Origin: a virus
Length of the DNA: 23,407 bases
Reading direction: 5' to 3' (one strand)
IMG/VR virus record: IMGVR_UViG_3300044940_000706
Location: 1-23,407 of that record
The position numbers and the translations under genes are program-made. Shown one piece after another: positions 16,681-23,407 of the stretch. The notes below the pieces were generated by a model. It did not search any database and had not been told where the DNA came from. It worked only from the letters and a program-made list of their open reading frames with translations. The first letter of the stretch is position 1, and each line of letters begins with the position of its first letter.

Positions 16681-16897
16681 CGCTGAAATCCGCTAAGGCT
16701 GCTTGTTGGTTTTGATTCGCTGATTCAAGGGTGGCGACGCGGCGCTCCCAGTATTGAATCTGCTCCCGTATTTCCCGTGTATTGGCGAGGGTCAGACTTC
16801 GCCCGTTCATGGAATAGCTTTGACCTTTGGCCACGGCTAAATCCGCCGCAATCCACGCATTGAGTGCAGCCTGCGCTTGTGATAGCGTCAGTCCCAT
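16673..16897 (-). CDS. DUF6148 head-tail joining protein (gpW position)
   Basis: A 74-residue helical protein. The helix LSQAQAALNAWIAADLAVAKGQ, GRSLTLANTREIREQI and the WERRV helix match DUF6148. It sits between the large terminase and the portal, the slot of lambda gpW, and probably helps close the head. A TAAGG site is 7-8 nt before the ATG. The start is 26 nt from the divergent start of a plus-strand cargo gene. Confidence 0.8.
   Translation of the reverse strand: MGLTLSQAQAALNAWIAADLAVAKGQSYSMNGRSLTLANTREIREQIQYWERRVATLESANQNQQAALADFSDD
16860..16888 (+). promoter_or_regulatory. Candidate promoter of the cargo gene at 16924
   Basis: TTGAGT (16860-16865), a 17-bp spacer and TAGCGT (16883-16888) could drive the plus-strand HEPN-like gene. 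It lies within the opposite-strand DUF6148 gene, because only 26 nt separate the two starts. The -10 match is weak. Confidence 0.25.
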
Positions 16898-16923
16898 AAA
16901 AAAACCTTATTTTTGAGTTAGAA

Positions 16924-17688
16924 ATGAACGAAGTAGATGCGTTTTCAAAAACCGCTGTTGAGGCGGTAGAAAAACTGTTTCAAGCGGCTAAAGCGCAGGA
17001 TGAATTTGCCTATGTCTTTGCATTGCTCGGAATTAACTCCGGAATTGAGGATGCAGGATGGCAACCAATTAATGAAACGCGCCAGTTAATGCGTGACATC
17101 GTAAGCATCGTAAATACTCCTTTAGAGGATTATACAAAGATGCGCTTGTTGCTGCTGATGTACTGCCAAATTACCGAGGCAAGCTACCTCTATCATGTGC
17201 TGTACAACATGCTTCTCACCATCGAATTCGAGAGTCCTCCAAAGGTTTTTAGTTTTCTTGAACAATACCGAAAAGGTGTTCCACCATCTGTAAAATCCAA
17301 GGTTCAACAGATATGTGATAAAGCGGTTACGTTAGGGCATCCCGAAATCAAAACGCTGCTGAATGCCACGTTTCACGCTCCCATTCGCAATGCGGTTTCC
17401 CATGCCGATTTTATACTCTACGGCGACAAGCTCCGGCTAAAACACACTGGTAGGGAAATCATGGAGATTCCCGCTGATGACGTGGTGCTAATCATCAATA
17501 AAATGGTCAATTTTTTTGACATTGTTTTTATGAAATTGCAGCAGCACAGGACATCCTATCAGGATGGGTATGTAATAAGAAATCGTAAGAATAAGGCTGG
17601 AATGAACCTTTCTAGTGTTACGCTTTCTGCTCATCCGCAATACGGCGTGACTGGATTTAGCACATCTGATCCTCTCCCTATTTGGTAG
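16924..17688 (+). CDS. Opposite-strand cargo (moron) protein with HEPN RX4H motif
   Basis: A 254-residue, mainly helical protein of no family I can name. PIRNAVSHADFILYGDKLRL contains R155-NAVS-H160, the RX4H signature of HEPN ribonucleases. It is followed by strand-like residues and a helix (IINKMVNFFDIVFMKL) as in many HEPN toxins and abortive-infection proteins. No membrane segment or second enzyme domain is visible. It lies on the plus strand inside the late operon, between the large terminase and DUF6148, is visibly A/T-rich, and has only a weak GAG ribosome site. Its TAG directly abuts the terminase TAA (0-nt gap). I infer an RNA-cleaving defence moron; the motif supports it but activity is unproven. 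Confidence 0.78.
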   Translation: MNEVDAFSKTAVEAVEKLFQAAKAQDEFAYVFALLGINSGIEDAGWQPINETRQLMRDIVSIVNTPLEDYTKMRLLLLMYCQITEASYLYHVLYNMLLTIEFESPPKVFSFLEQYRKGVPPSVKSKVQQICDKAVTLGHPEIKTLLNATFHAPIRNAVSHADFILYGDKLRLKHTGREIMEIPADDVVLIINKMVNFFDIVFMKLQQHRTSYQDGYVIRNRKNKAGMNLSSVTLSAHPQYGVTGFSTSDPLPIW

Positions 17689-19515
17689 TTAGTTAAAGTT
17701 CCAATCGTCGTAGCCAATCCAGCCCTCGGTCTTGGTGGCTGGTGGCTCGGCTTCTTGTTTCTTCAGGTTCTGCCGTTCCTGTTCGCTCCGCAGCGCATCC
17801 AAATTCGGGTTCAGGATGTGCAGCGCGGCCAGCCCGTACACACGGCAATCCAGCGCCTCGTTGCGTTTTCCTTTCGGCATCACCCACACCCGCGTCGGGT
17901 GGCCGTTGATAAACTTGGTCTGAATCCGCTCGGCGGTGAGCTGCTGGAAGTATTCCTCCGGGTAGTCAGCCGGGAAATGGCAATAGCCCGGACCCGGCTG
18001 GTGAATCTTCAGCCGCGAGTAAATCATCTGCTTTGCCGTATCGGTGCCGAGGGTGAACAGCTTCACGCGCAGCTTGTTGGCCTTGCTGAATTTACTCACC
18101 AGCGGTTTGCCTGCCGTGGATGCGCCTTTGATCGCATACACCCGCGCATGTTCCCGGCGTTTACAGAATTCATAGACTTTCTGCGTGTGATGACCGCCCG
18201 TATCCACACAGGCCGCCAGCACCGATAACGTGCCGCCATCCGCACGAGGTATGGTCTGCCCCAGCACCTTGTCGAGGTCTTCCCATACTTTGTTCTGTGC
18301 CGGGTCGCCGTGGATGACATGGTATTGCAGCGACCAGCTTTCCTGACCAACGCCCCAGCCAATCACTTCCGCTTCCAGCCGGTCGCCTTGCACGTCCACG
18401 CCAGCGGTGATGACCACCACACCATCAGGCGCGACACGTCCCCAGTTTTCCTTGCGCCCTAGCAGACCGGATGCGTCGATGCCTTCGCTCGCTTCCTTCC
18501 ATGTTTCGCCAAGGCTGGTATTGACCCACACTTTCAGCGTTTCCGGCAGGCGCTTGGCCTTCAGGAAACTTGTCACCATTTCCGACCAGCGCACCCACGG
18601 GCTGTAAAGCTCTGAAATATGAAAGCCTGCAACGCCGTTAAACGGGGCAGATGCCCACCATTCACCACGCGCCAGCATCCATTGCTTATCGCTTTCGCGC
18701 AGCTTCGCTTGGCAATGCTCGCACTCGTAATAAGCCGCTTCCGGCTTGGCCTTATCGAACTTCAGCTGCGCCCAGCACAGCACCTGAAATTTTTTGCATT
18801 CCGGGCATGGCACATGAAAGCGGCGCATGTCGCTTTGCTGATACCGTGCATCAATCTTGCTTTCGCCCTCGATGGTCGGCGTGCTGGCCGACACCAGCAG
18901 CCGATTCCAGAAAGTCGTGGTGCGTTTCTGCGCCAGCGAACCGGGGTCGCCTTCCGCACCGGCTGAGGATGGGTAACGATCTTCCTCATCCAACAGCACG
19001 ATGCGGATAGGCCTGCTTGCCAGCGACGAAGGGCTGTTTGCTCCCGCCATCGTCAGGTGACCGCCAGTAAATTTCTTATGCAGCAGCGTGTTGTCGCTGT
19101 TGCGGGTCTTGGAATCCTTAAACAGATTGCCCAGCGCCTCTGTATCTCGAATCATCGGTGCGAGGCGGTCTTTGCTCCATGCCTCCGACATTTCTAGCGT
19201 CGGCTGGATAAACAGGATGGGCGACGGGTCTTGGTGAACGAAATAGCCGAGAATATTATTCAGAATCTCGGTTTTTCCGATTTGCGCCGAGGTCATAAAC
19301 ACCACCTCGCGCACGCCGGGTTCATTCACCGCATCCATCATTCCGCGCTGGTATGGCGCTCGGTCAGTCCTCCATCTTCCGGGTTCGGCGCTTGCCTCCG
19401 GGCTTAGTTTTCGGTGCGTGTCTGCCCACTGGCTTACTGTCAGTTCCGGGGGCGGCATCCATGCCAACGCCACCTTCCGCCGCAGCTTCTGATACAGTGT
19501 CGGTTGCGTCATCAT
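17689..19515 (-). CDS. Terminase large subunit (GpA family)
   Basis: The packaging motor and nuclease, 608 residues. The family opening PPPELTVSQWADTHRKLSPE is followed by Walker A SAQIGKTE (76-83) and Walker B IVLLDEEDR (172-180). A probable zinc-binding pair follows (CPEC 237-240, CEHC 265-268). The nuclease region opens at VDVQGDRLEAEVIGWG (D374) and includes CVDTGGHH. The start is uncertain: ATG at 19515, its neighbour at 19512, or 19458. None has a good ribosome site. With 19515 it overlaps the small subunit by 152 nt, so translation is probably coupled. GpA enzymes usually cut at cos-like sites; no cos site was identified here. Confidence 0.94.
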   Translation of the reverse strand: MMTQPTLYQKLRRKVALAWMPPPELTVSQWADTHRKLSPEASAEPGRWRTDRAPYQRGMMDAVNEPGVREVVFMTSAQIGKTEILNNILGYFVHQDPSPILFIQPTLEMSEAWSKDRLAPMIRDTEALGNLFKDSKTRNSDNTLLHKKFTGGHLTMAGANSPSSLASRPIRIVLLDEEDRYPSSAGAEGDPGSLAQKRTTTFWNRLLVSASTPTIEGESKIDARYQQSDMRRFHVPCPECKKFQVLCWAQLKFDKAKPEAAYYECEHCQAKLRESDKQWMLARGEWWASAPFNGVAGFHISELYSPWVRWSEMVTSFLKAKRLPETLKVWVNTSLGETWKEASEGIDASGLLGRKENWGRVAPDGVVVITAGVDVQGDRLEAEVIGWGVGQESWSLQYHVIHGDPAQNKVWEDLDKVLGQTIPRADGGTLSVLAACVDTGGHHTQKVYEFCKRREHARVYAIKGASTAGKPLVSKFSKANKLRVKLFTLGTDTAKQMIYSRLKIHQPGPGYCHFPADYPEEYFQQLTAERIQTKFINGHPTRVWVMPKGKRNEALDCRVYGLAALHILNPNLDALRSEQERQNLKKQEAEPPATKTEGWIGYDDWNFN

Positions 19516-19963
19516 CTTTGGCGAGTTCGGTTAGCGCCTCATAAATGCTGTGTTTTAGGAACCGCTCGATTTCGGCGGGTTCCTGCATCACGGCGATCTG
19601 AAAGGCTGTTTTGGTCGGCAGCGCCAAAAGCCGCATCCGGCAGGCGCTGATATGCTGGAGCCAATCGGTTTCCACGGATTCAATCGCCACCAGCTGGTTA
19701 CGCATGGTGGCCACTTCCAATTCTGTTTTGTCTGCCTGCGCTTTAATCAGGCGTGCGCGTTCGTGGTGCGTATCCTGCGCGGAAACGCCGCTCCCGTAGG
19801 CGCGGTCTTGCAGATATTGCACATACTGCTGAACGCAGCGTACCAGGTCATATTTGCCTTTCTCTGGTTTGGGGATGATTCCATCCCGCGCCAGCTGCTG
19901 CACTCGTCGCTCGGTCAGGTTCAAAAACCGTGCGATCACGGCGACTTTGTGGAGAATCTGCAT
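19364..19963 (-). CDS. Terminase small subunit (Nu1-like)
   Basis: A 199-residue DNA-recognition subunit of the packaging enzyme. The N-terminal winged helix-turn-helix (VIARFLNLTERRVQQLARDG) matches Nu1. Next come helices with HERARLIKAQADKTELE and CRMRLLALPTK, and a low-complexity basic end (KPGGKRRTRK). That end overlaps the large-subunit start, so its composition is probably constrained by two frames. An AGGA site precedes the ATG. It lies directly after the CmoA-like gene. Confidence 0.88.
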   Translation of the reverse strand: MQILHKVAVIARFLNLTERRVQQLARDGIIPKPEKGKYDLVRCVQQYVQYLQDRAYGSGVSAQDTHHERARLIKAQADKTELEVATMRNQLVAIESVETDWLQHISACRMRLLALPTKTAFQIAVMQEPAEIERFLKHSIYEALTELAKDDDATDTVSEAAAEGGVGMDAAPGTDSKPVGRHAPKTKPGGKRRTRKMED

Positions 19964-19975
19964 AAGGAATTCCTG

Positions 19976-20653
19976 TCATGACGTGATGACCCATCCTGCA
20001 AACTCTCCGAATCGAAACCATTCTGCGGCATCATCACCCAGCATCACAGGGTCAAGCGGTCGCTGCACCCCTCCGAGTGACAGTTCTTTGGCAATGATTT
20101 GTTCTGCTTCCACCCCGGCAGCCACTTTGCCAGCCAGCGTCAGCCGCCATAGCACTGTTGCCTGATAGCCGGTGGCCGCTTGGCATTTGTCCACGATGAT
20201 GATGGCTCCACCGGGCTTCAACGCTGCTTTCAGCTTGGCGATGAAGGCGGCACGCGCACCCACCGGCATGAACATCATCACCAGATAGCAAATGGCGACA
20301 TCAAACGGCTCAAAGTCATAGCGGCAGGCATCCATCTGGATGAGGTTCTCCTTGCCGGGACCATCATACCGGGCGCACATTTCCGCGCTTGGCTCAATCG
20401 GCACCAGCCGCGCCTGCCGCTGCGCGAGGGCAGCTTCCAGCGAACGGCCTATATTGCCGGTGGATGCGCCGATGTCATAGACCAGCCCACCTTGCGGGAT
20501 GTAATGACGGGCGATATGCGCCACCGCGCCGGTAACCAGATCATACCACGGCAGCTGCTCACGCACATGCAGGTTAAATCCTTTGGCTACCGAGGCGTTC
20601 TCGAATGTCCACTCTTTGGGGATGTGGATGGCGTTATCGGTAGTTCTGTCCAT
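19976..20653 (-). CDS. CmoA-like SAM-dependent methyltransferase-fold protein
   Basis: A 225-residue class I methyltransferase fold. Motif I is VYDIGASTGNIG (58-69), and GGAIIIVDK lies at the motif VI strand. Across its length it resembles CmoA, the carboxy-SAM synthase of tRNA wobble modification. The opening EWTFEN with a helix and PWYDLV, the MMFMPVGARAAFIAKLKAALKPGG block and the final WFRFGEFAGWVI all parallel CmoA. The CmoA segment holding the Arg that binds the carboxyl group looks shortened. It is therefore either a divergent Cx-SAM enzyme or an ordinary methyltransferase. It overlaps the HAD-like gene by 67 nt and precedes the terminase. The substrate is unknown; modifying phage or host nucleic acid is speculation. 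Confidence 0.8.
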   Translation of the reverse strand: MDRTTDNAIHIPKEWTFENASVAKGFNLHVREQLPWYDLVTGAVAHIARHYIPQGGLVYDIGASTGNIGRSLEAALAQRQARLVPIEPSAEMCARYDGPGKENLIQMDACRYDFEPFDVAICYLVMMFMPVGARAAFIAKLKAALKPGGAIIIVDKCQAATGYQATVLWRLTLAGKVAAGVEAEQIIAKELSLGGVQRPLDPVMLGDDAAEWFRFGEFAGWVITS

Positions 20654-21048
20654 TGTTCGTTCTCAACTATTTTGATCGAAGGAATGCCGTACTCCGCATA
20701 CATCGCGTGCGTGCGGGGATTGCTTTCAATCGCTAGATATGGCGCGTTTTGCCCATGCTTCGGAAAGACATGCTGCTCCAGCATGATGCGTTTCGCCTCA
20801 TGCGGTGGCTTGTGGTAACGGTTGAAAAACGCCTCCTGCGGAGTCCACCCGACCTTGAAATAGATGCTATCGAGCGTGGCCTGCCGGTGCATTTCAGGCC
20901 GCGCTGTCATCAGGATGGTGTGGTATGGCGCAACCAGACTCACCAGCCATTCGCGGTATTTTTCATGCTGAATCTGCATGGCAAACGGGCGTTTCTTTTC
21001 CGTGCTGTTAGCTACCAGCGTGTAATTCAGGTCGAGCAAGATAATCAT
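20587..21048 (-). CDS. HAD-like protein with DxN active-site motif
   Basis: A 153-residue HAD-fold protein. Motif I is LLDLNYTLV: D6 is kept but the usual second Asp is Asn8. Motif II is ILMTARPE (T48), K86 is a candidate Lys in PHEAKRI, and motif IV is replaced by IESNP (108-111). The second Asp is the general acid/base of phosphatases, so catalysis may be altered, or it may be a phosphate-binding or nucleotidase-like variant. It starts inside the stop of the ParB-methyltransferase gene (ATGA overlap) and overlaps the CmoA-like gene by 67 nt. No clear strong ribosome site is seen. The role is unknown; it is one unit of the cassette next to the terminase genes. Confidence 0.75.
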   Translation of the reverse strand: MIILLDLNYTLVANSTEKKRPFAMQIQHEKYREWLVSLVAPYHTILMTARPEMHRQATLDSIYFKVGWTPQEAFFNRYHKPPHEAKRIMLEQHVFPKHGQNAPYLAIESNPRTHAMYAEYGIPSIKIVENEQWTELPITPSTSPKSGHSRTPR

Positions 21049-22559
21049 AACTTCATTCCCAGCCGTTGTTCAAAGGCAGTAATGGCTTCCTCCACAAGCC
21101 CCATGCGGCTACCGTCAGGATACGGTAGGTCGAACTCAAAGGCGATAGCTGCTTTCAGTCTTTTCGGATTGATAGCCAGTGGCTTAGAGCATACGGCTTG
21201 CACGTTACTGTTGCTTTCATTCACCTGCACCTTGGCAAAGAATTCCTTGAACAATTCGTAGAACTCTTTTTGCGAATGGTACTTCTGCACCTTGGGCGAT
21301 GTAGCGATGTCACCGAGCGTGATGCCCGGTTCGTAATCCAGCTTGAACAGTACCGCGCCGGACTGCCGCTCATTCAGCGAATGGTAACCACTCAGCTGCT
21401 TGAGGTTGATATGGTTGCTGGCCGATGCCACCGCGTAGAGGCGTGTGGCATCATCCGCCAGCGCCGCGCAGATGCAGGCGATATGCTGCCGGTCAGCTTG
21501 GAACGGCACGCTATTCAGCACGCTGGATATGAAGATGGACGACCAGCGCAGCTTGTCCGTGCCAATGGCGTGCAAAAACTCCCGCGTCAGCGCAAGACTC
21601 TGCGCCTTATCAATCTCATCGCCTTCATTCACCCGGTACGGCTCGAACGGCGTGACGCTGATACCCAGCTTCCGCAGGATGCGCGTTTCATGCAAATGGC
21701 CTGCGCCGAAATCCAGCACACACCGGCCATGCTGCTTAATCCAGCGATCACGGTTCGCCTGATTATCCATGTCGAATGCCTTAGCGGTCGAATCACCGGC
21801 AACCGCGAAGATGAAACCACGGCCAAGGTTGTTGCGAACCTGCCGGAGGCGGCGGAACGAATTATGCCGCAGCAAATCTTCGTAGCGACGGTGGATGTCA
21901 AAATCCATCGAGAGGTAATTCAGCATGGCTTCCGCTAGTTTGCCTTCCTCGTCGGTGACAAACACGACCGGAACCTGTGCAAGCCCCAGTTCAGCACCGT
22001 GCTGTAACCTACCTATCCCGTTTACGACCCGGTAATCCCGCGTAGCGACGATAGGCATGGTGATGCCGCGCCGCTTGAGCGTTTTAGCAATGTTGAGCGA
22101 GTAGGCTTTCCAGCGTCCCTGATTTGCTTTCAGAAACGGTGCGATGGGGTGCATCTTTGCATTCAGGCATGGGTAAAACTCCGGCGTGTTCACCTCCTTA
22201 TCGGGAATGCACTCCGCCAGCTTCCGCACGTCCGTTGCCTTCAGCTGCTCGTTAATTTTCGCTACCGTGTCGCTCTGACCGAGGTCGTTGGTGGCGCGGT
22301 TAAACACCACGTTCACGCCCTTACGCTCCGCTAAATCCATCGACCGGGTGACTTCCAGCGGCACCTGTTTCGCCCCCATCCGGCACGCCACATGATGACG
22401 CTGGTGGCCGGAAATGATTTCACCGTCGGGTGTTGCGTAAAGCGGCAGGAGGAAGCCGAGCTTACGCAGTGACAGTTCAATCAGATCAAGCCGCGCCGGG
22501 TCAGCAACACGCGGGTTGTAAGTAGAGGGTTCAATCTCTGTGACATCGACCAGTTTCAT
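21045..22559 (-). CDS. Double ParB-like plus methyltransferase-like protein
   Basis: A 504-residue protein. A first ParB/Srx domain (1-90) has ISGHQRHHVA at 50-58. A second (about 140-205) has VVNGIGRLQHGAELGL at 178-193. The C-terminal half (about 275-385) has a Rossmann-like motif I VLDFGAGHLHE (281-291) and FEPY, as in SAM enzymes. No D/N-PPY motif of DNA amino-methyltransferases is seen, so a canonical restriction-type methylase is unlikely. The stop overlaps the next gene by 4 nt and the start overlaps the preceding ParB gene by 4 nt (ATGA). ParB/Srx folds bind nucleotides and DNA. A role in phage DNA modification, partition or packaging control is possible, none proven. Confidence 0.72.
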   Translation of the reverse strand: MKLVDVTEIEPSTYNPRVADPARLDLIELSLRKLGFLLPLYATPDGEIISGHQRHHVACRMGAKQVPLEVTRSMDLAERKGVNVVFNRATNDLGQSDTVAKINEQLKATDVRKLAECIPDKEVNTPEFYPCLNAKMHPIAPFLKANQGRWKAYSLNIAKTLKRRGITMPIVATRDYRVVNGIGRLQHGAELGLAQVPVVFVTDEEGKLAEAMLNYLSMDFDIHRRYEDLLRHNSFRRLRQVRNNLGRGFIFAVAGDSTAKAFDMDNQANRDRWIKQHGRCVLDFGAGHLHETRILRKLGISVTPFEPYRVNEGDEIDKAQSLALTREFLHAIGTDKLRWSSIFISSVLNSVPFQADRQHIACICAALADDATRLYAVASASNHINLKQLSGYHSLNERQSGAVLFKLDYEPGITLGDIATSPKVQKYHSQKEFYELFKEFFAKVQVNESNSNVQAVCSKPLAINPKRLKAAIAFEFDLPYPDGSRMGLVEEAITAFEQRLGMKL

Positions 22560-23149
22560 AATCCTAACCGCCGTTTAAGTTCTGCGATGATTTCCTTTTT
22601 CTCGAACCCGGCGGATTGTTTGATGTCCTCCAGCCATTCGAGGTATTGCTCACGCGGGATAGGGAAACTGTATGCGCCGATGCGTGCGGTGGTGTCGGCT
22701 TCCTCGATGTCATCATCATCGTCTGAGCCAAAACCATCTTCCAGCAGGCCATCCACCGAGGCCTTGATGTCCCGCAGTTCTTCATCGTTGAACCCCAATA
22801 ACTCCGCGCTAAATGCCGCTTCCTCCAGCTCTACGATTTCCAGCTGCAGAAGCGCCTTGTCCCATTCCGATTCCTCGCCCACGCGATTGTCCGTGATGCG
22901 ATAGGCTTTGATTTGCTCCGGCGTGAGGTCGGTAGCGATATGCACCGGCACCTTTTTCAGCCCCAGCCGTTTCGCCGCCTCGTATCGGACATGGCCGACG
23001 ACAATGACCATTTCACCATCCACGACAATCGGCTGGCGGAAGCCAAACTCCTTGATGGAAGCCGCGACTTTCTCCACCGCGTGCGCGTTAATTCGTGGAT
23101 TTCGTGCATACGGAAGCACCTGATCCACCGGCATCAGTTCTATTTTCAT
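22556..23149 (-). CDS. ParB-like N-terminal domain protein
   Basis: A 197-residue ParB/Srx-fold protein of the type often found beside phage terminases. MKIELMPVDQVLPYARNPR, EFGFRQPIVVD, VVGHVRYEAAKRLGLKKVP and YRITDNRVGE are the family blocks; GHVRxxA is the signature. It ends in an acidic stretch and a helix (EYLEWLEDIKQ). No separate DNA-methylase domain follows in this protein. The start at 23149 matches the family N terminus; an ATG at 23161 would add four residues. Neither has a strong ribosome site. It starts next to the operator-like region and leads a four-gene overlapping run toward the terminase. Confidence 0.82.
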   Translation of the reverse strand: MKIELMPVDQVLPYARNPRINAHAVEKVAASIKEFGFRQPIVVDGEMVIVVGHVRYEAAKRLGLKKVPVHIATDLTPEQIKAYRITDNRVGEESEWDKALLQLEIVELEEAAFSAELLGFNDEELRDIKASVDGLLEDGFGSDDDDDIEEADTTARIGAYSFPIPREQYLEWLEDIKQSAGFEKKEIIAELKRRLGL

Positions 23150-23248
23150 AAACACACCCATTTCGTTTTTTTGACCGACCCATTTCGTTTTTTGATTTCT
23201 GGAAGCTGTTGAGATTACTCAATAACAGCACCGAAAAAACGAAACGAA
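23150..23248. promoter_or_regulatory. Divergent control region with repeated operator-like motifs
   Basis: CCATTTCGTTT occurs at 23158-23168 and 23180-23190 in the same direction, 22 bp apart, each followed by further T and GA. The reverse complement occurs at 23242-23252, overlapping the plus-strand ATG. Between them is an imperfect palindrome: GCTGTT at 23205-23210 and AACAGC at 23224-23229, with an inner TTGAG-ATTA-CTCAA at 23209-23222. TTGACC at 23171-23176 could be a -35. This looks like a regulated divergent promoter pair, but no full promoter could be fixed. Confidence 0.6.
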
Positions 23249-23407
23249 ATGGACATTCCAACTCTGTCCCTAGCGAAATCCCGCGCTCGCGGCGTACCCG
23301 TGCAGGCCGGGCTGGAAGGACCCGCCGCGCTCGCTCCGGTTCAACCAACTGAAAAACATATTAAAACAGCGTTGATTGCAGCTGCACGCCTGTTATCCAA
23401 TAGAAGG
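23249..23407 (+). CDS. Possible plus-strand gene, 5' part only
   Basis: An open frame of 53 codons runs from ATG at 23249 to the window edge (opening MDIPTLSLAKSRARGVPVQA; later HIKTALIAAARLL). I do not recognise it. No ribosome site is seen, and the operator-like inverted repeat overlaps the start, so it may be regulated or leaderless. It diverges from the ParB-led operon, so an early or regulatory gene is possible. The 3' end is outside the window. The open frame may be chance; confidence is low. Confidence 0.35.
   Translation, partial: MDIPTLSLAKSRARGVPVQAGLEGPAALAPVQPTEKHIKTALIAAARLLSNRR

Noticed and set aside
1927-19515. A true gene transfer agent cluster
   Set aside because: Only the baseplate block is GTA-like. 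The GpA terminase, Nu1-like subunit and protease-capsid fusion are of other phage types, and cargo morons are present.
23088-23348. 86-codon minus-strand open frame upstream of the ParB-like gene
   Set aside because: It overlaps the well-supported ParB start in another frame and reads through the operator repeats; no recognisable protein.

Overview
The window is the late (packaging, head, tail and lysis) region of a tailed phage or prophage. Nearly all of it is read on the minus strand, so the biological order runs from high to low coordinates. There is a tail tube, a tail terminator, a tape measure and a G/GT-type chaperone pair but no sheath, so this is a siphovirus. The baseplate block (DUF2460, DUF2163, NlpC/P60, large TIM-barrel tail protein), the DUF2793 protein and the SleB-type lysin are the types found in alphaproteobacterial phages and gene transfer agents. 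An alphaproteobacterial host is therefore inferred. The head module is of a different, lambda/GpA-like type: Nu1-like small terminase, GpA large terminase, lambda-B-type portal, and a protease-capsid fusion. No integrase or repressor is recognisable, so free phage and prophage cannot be told apart.

Layout on the minus strand, right to left. 23150-23248: divergent intergenic region with repeated operator-like motifs and the start of a possible plus-strand gene. 23149-19976: four tightly packed genes (ParB-like; double ParB plus methyltransferase-like; HAD-like; CmoA-like methyltransferase). 19963-17689: terminase subunits. 16897-12858: DUF6148 head-tail protein, portal, protease-capsid fusion, DUF2190. 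12871-9266: FII-like connector, tail terminator, tail tube, G/GT chaperones with a probable -1 frameshift, tape measure. 8701-6782 and 5682-1927: GTA-like baseplate and host-specificity proteins. 1904-966: DUF2793 protein. 911-1: coiled-coil membrane protein and SleB-like cell-wall hydrolase. Most late genes are preceded by a GGAG/AGGAG-type ribosome site, and many overlap by 1-8 nt.

Three genes break this pattern (5797-6780, 8716-9264, 16924-17688). They lie on the plus strand, look more A/T-rich than their neighbours, and each sits exactly in a junction between two late genes. Each ends 0-1 nt from the stop of the convergent late gene. One resembles superinfection-exclusion protein SieB. 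The other two are unrecognised proteins carrying HEPN-like RX4-6H motifs. The best reading is that they are morons: independently expressed cargo that may protect the lysogen against other phages, and which late transcription would oppose. This dispersed trio is the most interesting feature of the window. The ParB/methyltransferase/HAD/CmoA-like block next to the terminase genes comes second.
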